Of a stretch of 10,279 bases of DNA, positions 1 through 8,039 are shown one piece after another; within the stretch, counting starts at the first letter, position 1, and the number at the start of each line of letters is the position of its first letter. Source of the stretch: Larix sibirica. Its lineage: Eukaryota > Streptophyta > Pinopsida > Pinales > Pinaceae. Both the position numbers and the translations under genes were made by a program. The notes beneath the pieces were generated by a model. That model was not told the origin of the DNA, made no database searches, and saw nothing but the letters and a program-made list of their open reading frames with translations. Location of the stretch: NCBI GenBank assembly GCA_004151065.3, contig NWUY0304310077.1, positions 1-10,279 on the forward strand, written 5' to 3'.

Positions 1-167
1 CATTAGGTAGGTAGGAGGCCAAATGAGGGCTAAAGACAGGCTCTGGAGAGCTAGAAGCAAGCTCTAGGTGCTGGGGAGACAACCATGATGATGACTAGAT
101 GCATGCAGTGGCATGCAAATGCATGCAGCATGCAAAATACAAAAATGATGGTGTGAATATTCCAACA
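1..167 (-). repeat. CATGCA-rich, possible LTR terminus fragment
   Basis: Four or more CATGCA or TGCATG cores lie within 100-134 (at 100-107, 112-117, 120-127 and 129-134). On the minus strand the segment begins at 167 with TGTTGGAATATTC, which has the TG start and AT-rich beginning common to plant LTRs. The purine tract expected just outside a 3' LTR is absent. If this is an LTR it would therefore be the 5' LTR of a minus-strand element lying to the left of the window. No second copy is visible, so the LTR reading is tentative. The CATGCA clustering is seen directly. Confidence 0.3.
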
Positions 168-398
168 CACTACAGGAATGCTTGTTGTACTAGATAACTA
201 ATATAGCTATAGCTGCTTACAAGGATTTTCCATGTTTATTTATTTGTGGGATCTGGAATGCTAAGAACAAAATGGTATTCTAGGATCAACTCTTCTCTCT
301 AGCTCAAGTGGCACACAAAGATTGATAATAGAAAAAAAAAGGCCTTTAAAGTTACAATGGTCAAAAGCCTTATGGAGCCATGCATTCATAAAGAAAAG

Positions 399-939
399 CA
401 TTGGGGATTTTTTTATGGAGCTTGTCAAGGAGTACTAGGTTTGCATGGCACTGGATCAAATCCTATATATTGAAACTTCTCAATATTATCTTATTAAATT
501 TGTAGTTGGTCATGGGTCTAATGATCAAATAGAGTTCTATGCTTTATGGCTTTTATTGAAGACAACTCTTGACAAAGGGATACAACATATCCAAGTTCTA
601 GGAGATTCTAAGCTCGCGATTGATTGGGCCAACCAACATTCTAATATAAAGAACATAACTTTGATTCCTATTTTGAATCAAGTGCAAGAGGAAAAAATCA
701 AATTTGATGTTCTCTATTTCACTCATATTTTTTGTGAATTCAACACAGAAGCAAATAACTTATCCAATGATGCTTTACCTCTATAGAAGGGTACCATAGT
801 TGAACAACATTTTATGGGAGGCACTCTCCTAGTTCCTAAATCAACTTTATACTCATCTATAAGCCAAAATTGTGTGGATGTTTGGTGTCAAGTTGTAGAT
901 AGTTTGAATGTTTCGAAGACATATTTAGGTCCAGTATAG
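399..939 (+). pseudogene. Retroelement RNase H domain remnant
   Basis: This is a broken RNase H domain of the type carried by plant retroelement polyproteins (RVT_3-like, probably a LINE). The N-terminal part (402-470) reads WGFFYGACQG in one frame and runs to a TGA at 471. The rest is open from 445 in the next frame, so a frameshift lies between about 450 and 471. In the second frame the expected Glu is present at residue 30 (EFYALW), as is the Asp of GDSK at residue 54. The expected first catalytic Asp, normally before GAC, is Tyr (codon 414-416). The last one, normally in an EAD context, is Asn (codon 754-756). A TAG at 784 ends the main frame, but the same frame stays open to 937 with plausible retroelement sequence (EQHFMGGTLLVPKSTL). 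The fragment cannot be catalytic. No reverse transcriptase or terminal repeats were found beside it, so it is an isolated decayed piece. The family is fairly sure; the class (LINE or LTR) is less so. Confidence 0.75.
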
Positions 940-1171
940 TATGTTCTTCAAATTTTGATGAGGCACAATGATGATATAAGATATATAATGAAGATTGTAT
1001 CTATTTTAGTATATGTGAGAAGGTAATTAGGACTAAGATTTTTTAATAACTTATGGTTGGTGACCTCTTTGATATGCCAACATATATTTGGTTTCAAACT
1101 TTGAAATATCAATATAACGTTTTTTTTTCTTGGAAAAATAAATGGATAAAATTACATTTAGTAACAAAAAT

Positions 1172-1310
1172 AAGTATGCTTCATTAATATGTAGTGAGGA
1201 TCATGTCTTTGTAAGATGCCTCATTAAGAAATATGTAGTGAGGATCATGTCTTTGTAAGTATGTCTCATTTAAAAAATAATTAGTGAGGAACATGTCTTT
1301 GCGGTGTCAA
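1172..1310 (+). repeat. 44-46 base tandem repeat, about 2.5-3 units
   Basis: Units begin at 1191, 1235 and 1281, giving periods of 44 and 46. The first 25 bases of units 1 and 2 (starting GTAGTGAGGATCATG) are identical, and the third unit is shorter and diverged. The tail of a further partial unit precedes 1191. Copy B has essentially one diverged unit at about 6040-6085, so the array expanded in copy A or contracted in B. Confidence 0.8.
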
Positions 1311-1394
1311 GAGGTGCTCCTATTGCCAAAATCGTTCATTAAGTCCTTTTATGTGTGGGTCTTGTGAATGTGGTAAAAACTAGTGCAAGTCTTG

Positions 1395-1914
1395 GGGGAC
1401 TTTCATGAAATAGGTACACCTTAAATGCAGATTTATAGCCAAAGGTCTTGTAGTAGTAAAATCAACACTATAAGGAGTTTTGTACCCTCCAAAGTCATAA
1501 TGGTTTATTTAGCTAACAAATTGATTGCAAAAATTGAAATCACATGTAACTACTAATTCAACATTTACTGTGACTATTTGACTGATTTAATCATTTTGAA
1601 AGTGATTGTATGACATGTTTTCCTAAACAAGAGACACTAGGTTACATTACATAGTGTTATTTGTATAGAAATAATGGAAGTTGAGAATTGAGTGCTCTTT
1701 TTCTCTAATGCAATTGTTGCATATCATTCTAGCTACTTAGAGGGTTTACCTGCTGCAAGCTTCTCCAAACCTCCCAATGAAAAATAAATAAATTATATAT
1801 ACATGTTCAAAACAAATATTTAAGAAACCTTCTAAGCTTCATGTATACAACAAACTTCTACTTAAAAATGGGTTCACCATGAATTTAAATTTGCATATGC
1901 ACACTGTGATAAAA
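1395..1914. other. Copy A-specific segment, no gene seen
   Basis: About 520 AT-rich bases are present in copy A but absent at the matching point of copy B (near 6168-6172). No coding frame, RNA gene, clean target-site duplication or inverted termini were found. It could be an old insertion in A or a deletion in B. Confidence 0.5.
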
Positions 1915-2508
1915 AATACTAGAGTTTAGTGGAAGTTGAGAAGTTGATACCATTGTCTAGCTATTTAGCATTGTTGTTTTTTGTAAATTGATGATAATAG
2001 TTGCTTTCATACACCCACCATGTATTTGCAAAGTTGCAATTTTGAGTCCCATTGATCCACTATTATGTTTTTCATTGGACATTAATAAAATTATCTTATC
2101 TTATCTATTACCTTTATGCCCATTCTCATGCTCTTCACAATTTTTTCCTACAAATTCTCAATGCCTAGTTAATAACATATGTTGATACAAATGAATCTCC
2201 AAGAAGGCAAATTTTCAATTGACGACTCCAACCATCTATTAGATATTGTTGTGTTCTCTTAAAACATCAACAATATATTTATTACTAAAGGAGAAAACAC
2301 AAGAAGGTCGTTGACTTTAGAGCTCCTAGATATTATAGCTCTTAAAAAGGGGAGTGTTTTTGCATAATATAACAATACATTGAAAAATGGGAGGCCAATG
2401 ATCATGCCAGTTTAAAAAAATGGTTAAAAAAGAACAACCATACAATGCTGAATCAATTGGTTGTGATGATAGACTGCTACTTCAATGCACATGAGAAGCA
2501 AAGAAGCC
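1915..2508. other. Conserved flank of the minus-strand exon
   Basis: This block aligns closely with 6172-6769 in copy B. It lies downstream of the minus-strand exon stop codon, so it may be former 3' untranslated or flanking DNA of that gene. A plus-strand open frame at 1988-2185 is not conserved, because copy B has an early TAG in the same frame. I see no conserved protein frame here. Confidence 0.45.
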
Positions 2509-2747
2509 TTAAACAATGGCTTCAATCTCCTTTCCTTGTGAGCTAGTTGCTTCAATCTCTTCTTCTTGCAATCTATATACACATTTAAAAGCAAGATCAT
2601 TTCCTACATGGGAAACTACCTCAAACTGCGCATAATCAATAACATCTTTTCTAGTTGTCTCTGATAGTTTTATGCTTTCTCTTGCCTACTTCACAGGTAA
2701 ATTTACTTTTCACGTCCAAAGGAGAAAATTTCTCAAGTGCCGTAACC
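2509..2747 (-). pseudogene. Decayed copy of the exon at 6770-7017
   Basis: This is the copy A counterpart of the exon-like open frame in copy B, and no product name can be given. Read on the minus strand it shares VKSKF, EVGKRK, QFEV and the ending EEEIEATSSQGK. It has a one-base deletion soon after EVGKRK, an in-frame TAG shortly after, and a six-base deletion just before the QFEV region. The terminal TAA is conserved at 2509-2511. At the upstream edge the minus strand has a pyrimidine-bearing stretch ending in CTTGCAAG, which could be an old splice acceptor. Copy B has lost part of that stretch and instead has a CAG. The disruptions show the piece cannot encode the full segment. Confidence 0.6.
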
Positions 2748-2888
2748 CTTGCAAGAGGAATTGTTCACTTGAAAAATTACATTTTCATATGTATCACAAT
2801 CTCGACAAATTGAAAAATAAAACCTTGTCTTAGAACAAACAACTCAAAACATATAAATCAACAAAGGGTAAAATGAGCCCACGAGGTG

Positions 2889-2900
2889 TAGACCAGTTGG
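2889..2900 (+). promoter_or_regulatory. Pol III A box of the SINE
   Basis: TAGACCAGTTGG matches the TRGYNNARYNGG A-box pattern with one mismatch. It sits 12 bases into the SINE body, as in a tRNA-derived internal promoter. Confidence 0.75.
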
Positions 2901-2940
2901 CGATAGGGTGCACCATTAAGGCACTCCTTGTCACGTTGCG

Positions 2941-2951
2941 GGTTCAAACCT
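2941..2951 (+). promoter_or_regulatory. Pol III B box of the SINE
   Basis: GGTTCAAACCT fits GGTTCRANNCY fully. It begins 52 bases after the A box starts, a spacing usual for tRNA-derived internal promoters. Confidence 0.85.
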
Positions 2952-3095
2952 CAATTAGCCATGTGTGCCACGCATGGGGCAGCGTTGGTACACCTTGGGG
3001 TATAGTGGTAGCAGATTAGAATCGAACTTGTGTCATGCGAGTAGACCGACCTCAGATGTCGATCCCCTAGTTTAAAAAAAAACATAGGGTAAAAT

Positions 3096-3112
3096 GATTT
3101 GATTTGATTTCA
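3096..3112 (+). repeat. GATTT pentanucleotide microsatellite
   Basis: Three GATTT units immediately follow the SINE and overlap its right target-site duplication. Copy B has CATTT units at the same place, so the tract predates the duplication and has since changed composition. Confidence 0.7.
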
Positions 3113-3361
3113 AGAACACATCTATTATTTTAATGAATCAGAAATGGTTTGTCTTGATTTGCTTTGCTTTGATTTTATATGCTCATCTATTGGTTTGAAT
3201 GGATAAAAAATCCAAACTTTTAAAATGGTTTATTTTCTCATGAACGAGTCAAATATCTCTAAACACAATTGCAATACTATAACAGATTTTAAGAGAACTT
3301 TCAACCATGTTCATAATAGCTAATAGATTCATAGAATTTCCCTAAAAAAACAATTTCATAT

Positions 3362-3619
3362 TTGAATACAACATTTATCCTCCATGAGCATTTCATGTCT
3401 AATAAGGAATTTGAAACACAATTTTCTGACCCAAGGAGAGAATGCGACCCAATGATTGACAACATTGACTATTTGGTAGAAACTCAAAGTAAGGTTGTGC
3501 ATCTCAATCTTTTGAATAAATTCTTAGTCAAATGGCTGATAGAAATACATAATCTGGACAATCTCATATATGCATTTTTTAGAAAATTAAATGGAAAAGA
3601 AATAGAACAAAATAATTAA
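3362..3619 (+). other. Conserved block with a non-conserved open frame
   Basis: An 85-codon open frame on the plus strand begins MNTTFILHEHF. The first two thirds align with copy B (about 7343-7513) and share FILHE, EFETQFSDPR and LLNKFLV. In B an eight-base deletion after LLNKFLV shifts the frame into a stop. Differences between the copies fall at all three codon positions, so there is no clear sign of protein constraint. The minus strand of this block is also partly open. It may be a decayed exon on either strand, or intron sequence of the neighbouring minus-strand gene. No known family was recognised. Confidence 0.3.
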
Positions 3620-3799
3620 AAAAAAGGAAAATTCATGGAATAACTAAAATTGAAACCAAAGTAATGGGATGCGCGTTAATAAAAAAAATAGATGACATAT
3701 ATCATCCAAGGATCCATTCCCAAATGATCTAAAGGACAGAAAACGCCATAGCAATTCAATAATTTTCTTTTACCAAAAAGGAAACCAAGAAGTCTATAG

Positions 3800-3879
3800 A
3801 AAAAATATTGTTATTTGACTAGCAATTAGAGAATAAAAGAAAAAATATTGTTATTTGACTAGCAATTAGAGAATAAAAG
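3800..3879 (+). repeat. Perfect 40-base tandem duplication
   Basis: Bases 3800-3839 and 3840-3879 are identical, with no spacer. Copy B has a single diverged version at about 7761-7800. The doubling is therefore specific to copy A and young relative to the 15-20% divergence between the copies, as expected of replication slippage or unequal exchange. Confidence 0.95.
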
Positions 3880-4076
3880 TATGTTTAATCTTTATAGAAA
3901 TATGCATCTTGATAAAGAAAAGTAAATCAAACTGAATGGAAACAACGGAATTAGTTAGTTAAGAAATGAAAAATGAAGAACTTTACCATATTTCATCTAG
4001 CATGTATTTAGCTTCTCAAATGAGAGGAAAGCATGTATAATTAGATAGGGTTTCATGATGAAAATGATAATTATTG

Positions 4077-4973
4077 TAAAAAGAGGCACTTTTTATAGCA
4101 CATATTGGTGAGATGTGTCACACTGTAACACATGTTGGCTCAAAATAAATAAAATGAATATAAAAATATATAATGTAGATTTATAATTAAAATAAAAAAG
4201 CTATGTATTAAATTGGATAAACATAAATAGAATTACGAATTAAATCCATATTAAACTTTAGTCCTGGATATTAAAAAGAATGTAACATCTATCTTGATTC
4301 TTCATACATTGGTGTAATATAATATTTTACAGAACTAAAAATAAAGTAGTAATAATAATAACAATGCTAAAAAATAATAATGTTTCAATCTCATTGGCAC
4401 TTTTATTTGTGGTTTCTCATTGTTGTTATCAATTTGTAATAATTAGGTGCATTTACAACCATATAACTCCACATCTACTAAATGCCGAGACAAATCAAAT
4501 CCCTTAGAGATGCAAACCATTTTTAGAGTGTGACTATTCTTGATAACTCTTACTCTTATTGCAATTGTTTAGACTCTACCCTTCCCAACTTTGTACCAGC
4601 CCCCAACCTGAGCCTTGTTTCCGATGGGGATCTTATAACGAACCTCGCCGGTTTAGACTGGGGCCTTTATAATATATGTTTTTATTTATCCATGAACACC
4701 CTTCTTTATATTTATATATGTAAGTTCGGGCAGATGCGTATACCCTGCTTCATTTTTATTTATCTACGGCATTTTGGGCGGGCTTTATAGACTTATTATC
4801 AATCTTCTCACGAAGCCGCCAGAATTTTAGGCATGGAGTGGAGGTCGGCACTATTCGTATTTACTTTCCTTCTATACCTACAGGATAAAATTTGAGGAAA
4901 GATTTGCACATGGAGAGATTTGATCCCTTTCGACGCTTCATAGATTAAAAGTTGACATGGATTATGCTGGTTT
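4077..4973. other. 897-base copy A-specific segment, origin unknown
   Basis: In copy B, TTATTG (7991-7996) joins directly to AATACAG (7997). In copy A the matching TTATTG (4071-4076) and AATACAA (4974-4980) are 897 bases apart. The left half, to about 4540, is very AT-rich, while about 4560-4960 is visibly richer in G and C than its surroundings. An open frame at 4530-4790 has no recognised domain and no copy in B for comparison. Later frames contain short plausible peptides such as SHEAARILGMEW, interrupted by stops. No clean target-site duplication or inverted termini were found, so it could be an insertion with eroded ends or a deletion in B. Confidence 0.5.
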
Positions 4974-5039
4974 AATACAATTGAATATTCAACTCATTAA
5001 TAATCAAAAGTACCTAATAAACACCAATCTAAAAGATTA

Positions 5040-5676
5040 GAGACAATGCCATAGGTTACACCATAGAAAACTGCGAACACTTCCCCCTCGTCACCAGGCA
5101 AGAATGCATCAGCAGGTGTTTGGTAGAGGGAATTTTCTATGAGGATGGGGCTATGAATTTAAAGAATAAATATAGATTGCAAAGATTCTAGAAATCTGAA
5201 GATGACATTGTTAGCAAGTCAGTAGATGAAGAAGTGATGGTGGAGTGTGCAACAATGTCAAGAAGTGTTTTCCATATTCCTAATAATTCTAGGTACCCCA
5301 TGAGCAGCACTACTCAAGAAACTATCCCATCCTATTGCATGGTTGCAAACACGACTAACCCTCAAACATTGTTTACATGTTTGCTTGCACATTCTCACGT
5401 ATCTATGTCTGAAGCATTAATGTCAAGTATGAACAGGTCATCCTAGTTTTTCAATAGTAGCTATTCAATATGAAACTTTTTAATCATTCTAAGGACACTC
5501 AGGCATCTAAGGGTTCTTTGCAACAATTATCAGGAGTTTGAGAGAATTGAAGTTTGCACTGCTCATTTTTATTTGGCCATGAGTATCTTAGACTTATTTG
5601 CTGAATATTCCTCTCTTCTTCCGCCACCTATACTATCATTGAATATGGTGGAAGATGTGTCCTTGTCATCTAGATA
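5040..5676 (+). pseudogene. Decayed coding region of unknown product, copy A
   Basis: This is a broken plus-strand protein-like region shared with copy B at about 8040-8667, and the product was not recognised. The longest intact piece is stop-free from 5192 to 5446 and includes MVECATM, SVFHIP and IPSYC. A second piece, open from about 5476, reads LAMSILDLF, SLLPPPILSL and MVEDVSLSS, ending at TAG 5674. Stops and frameshifts separate them. Copy B keeps the same peptides across different frame breaks, for example one base fewer after ECATM. That is the pattern expected of a once-coding sequence decaying independently in two copies. The minus strand is partly open opposite the last piece, so strand is probable rather than proven. 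There are no membrane segments or catalytic motifs to suggest a role. Confidence 0.45.
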
Positions 5677-5997
5677 GCCCCATTGCTGACATATTCTGCA
5701 CCTTTTCCATCTATGCCACTGACATTGCTCACTCCACTATCCACTAGCATTGCCTTTCCTACTTGACCTTACCTTGACCTTAAGATTAAGTACACAAATC
5801 TCTACAAACTCTTTCAAAAAGCCTTGTAGTTAATGCAAGTATTAAAAGGGAAAATCACAAAGAGTGGATGCCACACATGAATCAGCAATAAGCAAGTACA
5901 ATGTTCTTTCAAAATCTTCACGTATCTTCTTGAGTTATGAGATTTTTAATGCCAAGAAAGAATAGAGGGACAGAGTAGAAATACATGCATAAATCTT
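5673..5997. other. Spacer between duplication copies
   Basis: These 325 bases separate the copies. The first 110 or so are pyrimidine-rich and, in one plus frame, continue as APLLTYSAPFPSMPLTLL before a stop, perhaps a continuation of the decayed coding region. The equivalent sequence is not found after copy B, where an LTR-like block begins instead. The rest is AT-rich with no feature seen. Confidence 0.4.
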
Positions 5998-6171
5998 CCT
6001 ACATGTAAAAGAATGGATACAATCACATATAGTAGCAAAAATAAGTATGCCTTAGTAAGAAATATGTAGTAAGCAACATGCCATTATGGAGTTATGGGGC
6101 TCTCATGTTAAAATAGTTAGTGTTTTTGATGCATGGGTCATGTTCATGTGGGAAAACCATTGTGATTGACA

Positions 6172-6769
6172 AGAATAGAGTCTAGTAGAAGTTGAAAAGT
6201 TGATACCATTGTCTAGCTATTTATCACTCATGCTTTTTGTAAATCAATGATAGCAGTTGCTTTTGCACTCCCACTATGTATATGCAAAGTTGCAATTTTG
6301 AGTCCTATTGATCCATTATTGTGGTCATTCATTGGACAGTAGTAAAATTATCTTAATCTTATCTATTACCTTTCTGCTCATTTTCATACTCTTAAGGATT
6401 TTTTTCCTACAAATTCTCAGTGCCTAGCTGAAACCATAAGCTGACACAAATGAATGTTCAAGAAGTGAGATTTATAATTGACAAGTCCAACCATTGGCTG
6501 GATATTATTTTGTTCACTGAACATCTCAACATTATATTTATTACAAAAGGAAAATCACAGCAAGTTCACTTACCTCAAAGCTCCTAAATATTATAGAAGA
6601 TATCAAAGAGAGGAGTGTTTTTACATATTGTAACAATACATTGAAAAATGGGAGGCCAATGATAATAGCAGTTTAAACAAATGGTTAGAAAAGAACGACC
6701 AGCCAATTCTGAATCAACTGATTGTGATGACAGACTGCTACTTAAATGTATATAAAAAGAAAAGAAGTC
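6172..6769. other. Conserved 3' flank of the minus-strand exon, copy B
   Basis: This is the partner of 1915-2508. It lies downstream of the TAA of the minus-strand exon. No conserved open frame was seen on either strand. A 3' untranslated or flanking role is possible, but no polyadenylation site could be assigned with confidence. Confidence 0.4.
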
Positions 6770-7017
6770 TTAACCATTGGCTTCCGTCCCCTTTCCTTGT
6801 GAGCTAGTTGCTTCAATCTCTTCTTCTTGCAATCTGTATAACCATTTAAAAGCAAGATCATTTCCTGCATGGGCAGCCACCTCAAACTGCCTTCTCGCAT
6901 AATCAATAGCATATTTCCCAGTTATCTCTGACAGTTTGTTACACTTTCTCTTGCCTACTTCACCTGTAAATTTACTTTTCACTTCCGAAGGAGCAAGTTT
7001 CTCAGGTGCCCTAACCC
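6770..7017 (-). CDS. Terminal exon-like open frame, Sel1/TPR-like C-terminus (tentative)
   Basis: On the minus strand, 81 codons run from 7015 to a TAA at 6772-6770, beginning VRAPEKLAPSEVKSK. A CAG at 7020-7018 would make a splice acceptor that leaves two bases to complete the first codon. It is therefore treated as a last exon rather than a gene starting at the internal GTG (6982). Residues about 33-65 look like a pair of amphipathic helices: YARRQFEVAAHAGNDLAFKW, then LYRLQEEE. The alternating A, G, L-A and W positions recall Sel1 or TPR-like helical repeats, but no family is certain. The last 16 residues are polar and probably disordered. Upstream exons were not found, and the weak pyrimidine tract before the CAG (part of it deleted relative to copy A) raises the chance that this copy is also dead. 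Its openness contrasts with the broken copy A version. Confidence 0.45.
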
Positions 7018-7121
7018 CTGCGATACATTTTCATGTGTATCACAATCTCTTGACAAATTGAAAATAAAACCTTGTCTTAGACCAAATAACTCAAAACATA
7101 TAGATCAACACAGGGTAAAAT

Positions 7122-7144
7122 TATTTCATTTCATTTCATTTCAA
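7122..7144 (+). repeat. CATTT pentanucleotide microsatellite
   Basis: Several CATTT units occupy the position where copy A has GATTT units just after the SINE. This supports the alignment of the empty SINE site at 7112-7121. Confidence 0.7.
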
Positions 7145-7342
7145 ATGGCTCATCTGTTGGTTTGAATGAATCAGAAATCCAAATCTCTTAAATGTTTTGT
7201 TCTTTCATGAATAAGCTAAATATGCCCAAGCATGACTGCAGTTCTATAACAGATTTTAAGTGATCTTTCAGACAAAATGTTCATAATATATACTAGATTC
7301 GTGCAACTATCTCAATCTTTTTTTCATATTTGAATAGTGCAT

Positions 7343-7513
7343 TTTATCCTCCATGAGTATTTTATGTCTGAGAAGGAGTTTGAAACACAATTTTCCGACC
7401 CAAGGATAGAATGTGACCCAATCATCAACAGGTTTGACTGCTTGGTAGGAAGTCAGATTAAGGTAGTGCATTCTAGTCTTTTGAATAAATTCTTAGTTGA
7501 TAGAACTACATAA
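7343..7513 (+). other. Copy B partner of the 3362-3619 block
   Basis: In the plus frame it reads FILHEYFMSEKEFETQFSDP and ends at a TAA at 7511, after an eight-base deletion relative to copy A. The conserved peptides may simply reflect conserved DNA. Strand and coding status remain open. Confidence 0.3.
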
Positions 7514-8039
7514 TTGTACCATCTCAAATATGCATTTCTCGAGAAAATTAAATGGGAAAGAAATAGAACAAAAGAATAAGGAAAAGGAAAAATCATGGAA
7601 TAACTAAAACTGAAACTGATAAGTAATGGAATGTAAGAGAATAAAAAAATAGGTGACCTATATCATCGGAGGATCCATTCCCAAATGATCATAAGGACAG
7701 AAAATACCATAGCAATTCAATAATTCCCTTTTACCAGAAAAAGGAACCAAGAAGTATATAGAAAATGATTGTTATTTGATTAGCAATTAAAGAATAAAAG
7801 CACATTTAATTCTTATAGAAATAGGCATCTTGCTAAAGAAAAATGAATCAAACTGAATGGAAACAGTGAATTAGTTAGCCAAGGAATGAAAAATGGAAAA
7901 CTTTACTATATTTCATCTAGCATGTATTTAGATAGTCAAATTAGAGGAAAGCATGCATGATCAGATACTGGTTTTGTGATGAAAATGGGATTATTGAATA
8001 CAGTTGAACATTTGACTCATTAATAATAAAATGTACCTA

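Larger units (their letters stand above)
2865..3097 (+). mobile_element. tRNA-derived SINE with 12-base target-site duplication
   Basis: A 209-base body (2877-3085) is flanked by perfect 12-base direct repeats AGGGTAAAATGA at 2865-2876 and 3086-3097. It begins with a tRNA-like head that has an A-box-like TAGACCAGTTGG and a B box GGTTCAAACCT. It ends in an A-rich tail (TTTAAAAAAAAACAT). The matching position in copy B (7112-7121) has one AGGGTAAAAT and no body, so it is a natural empty site. The body has no protein-coding capacity, and a SINE of this kind depends on a LINE reverse transcriptase supplied elsewhere. The family was not identified. The insertion postdates the segmental duplication, unless B lost it precisely, which is unlikely. 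Confidence 0.92.
1128..5672 (+). repeat. Segmental duplication, copy A
   Basis: This is the first and longer copy of a direct duplication. It aligns with 5998-8660 in four blocks of the same order and strand, at about 80-85% identity by eye. The blocks are 1128-1390, 1915-2864, 3098-4076 and 4974-5672. Between them lie segments without a partner in copy B, one of which is a clear SINE insertion. The left limit is soft because similarity fades around 1125. The right limit is sharp: both copies share a run ending in TGTCATCTA and then diverge. The terminal structure of an LTR is missing at both ends, and only about 325 bases separate the copies. An ordinary tandem segmental duplication is therefore the best reading. 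Confidence 0.9.

Noticed and set aside
1172-1310. CRISPR-like array
   Set aside because: The units are contiguous tandem copies without distinct spacers, in plant repeat DNA.
1988-2185. 65-codon plus-strand open frame
   Set aside because: Copy B has an early TAG in the same frame, and the A frame shows no recognisable domain.
2877-2955. A functional tRNA gene
   Set aside because: The A and B boxes are tRNA-like, but the segment does not form a clear full cloverleaf and is the head of a SINE with target-site duplications and an A-rich tail.
4100-4140. MITE terminal inverted repeat near ATGTGT...ACACAT
   Set aside because: Only six bases pair around a short loop, and no matching far terminus or TA target duplication was found.
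4530-4790. 86-codon plus-strand open frame
   Set aside because: It has no domain, no partner in copy B, and a composition expected of AT-rich non-coding DNA.
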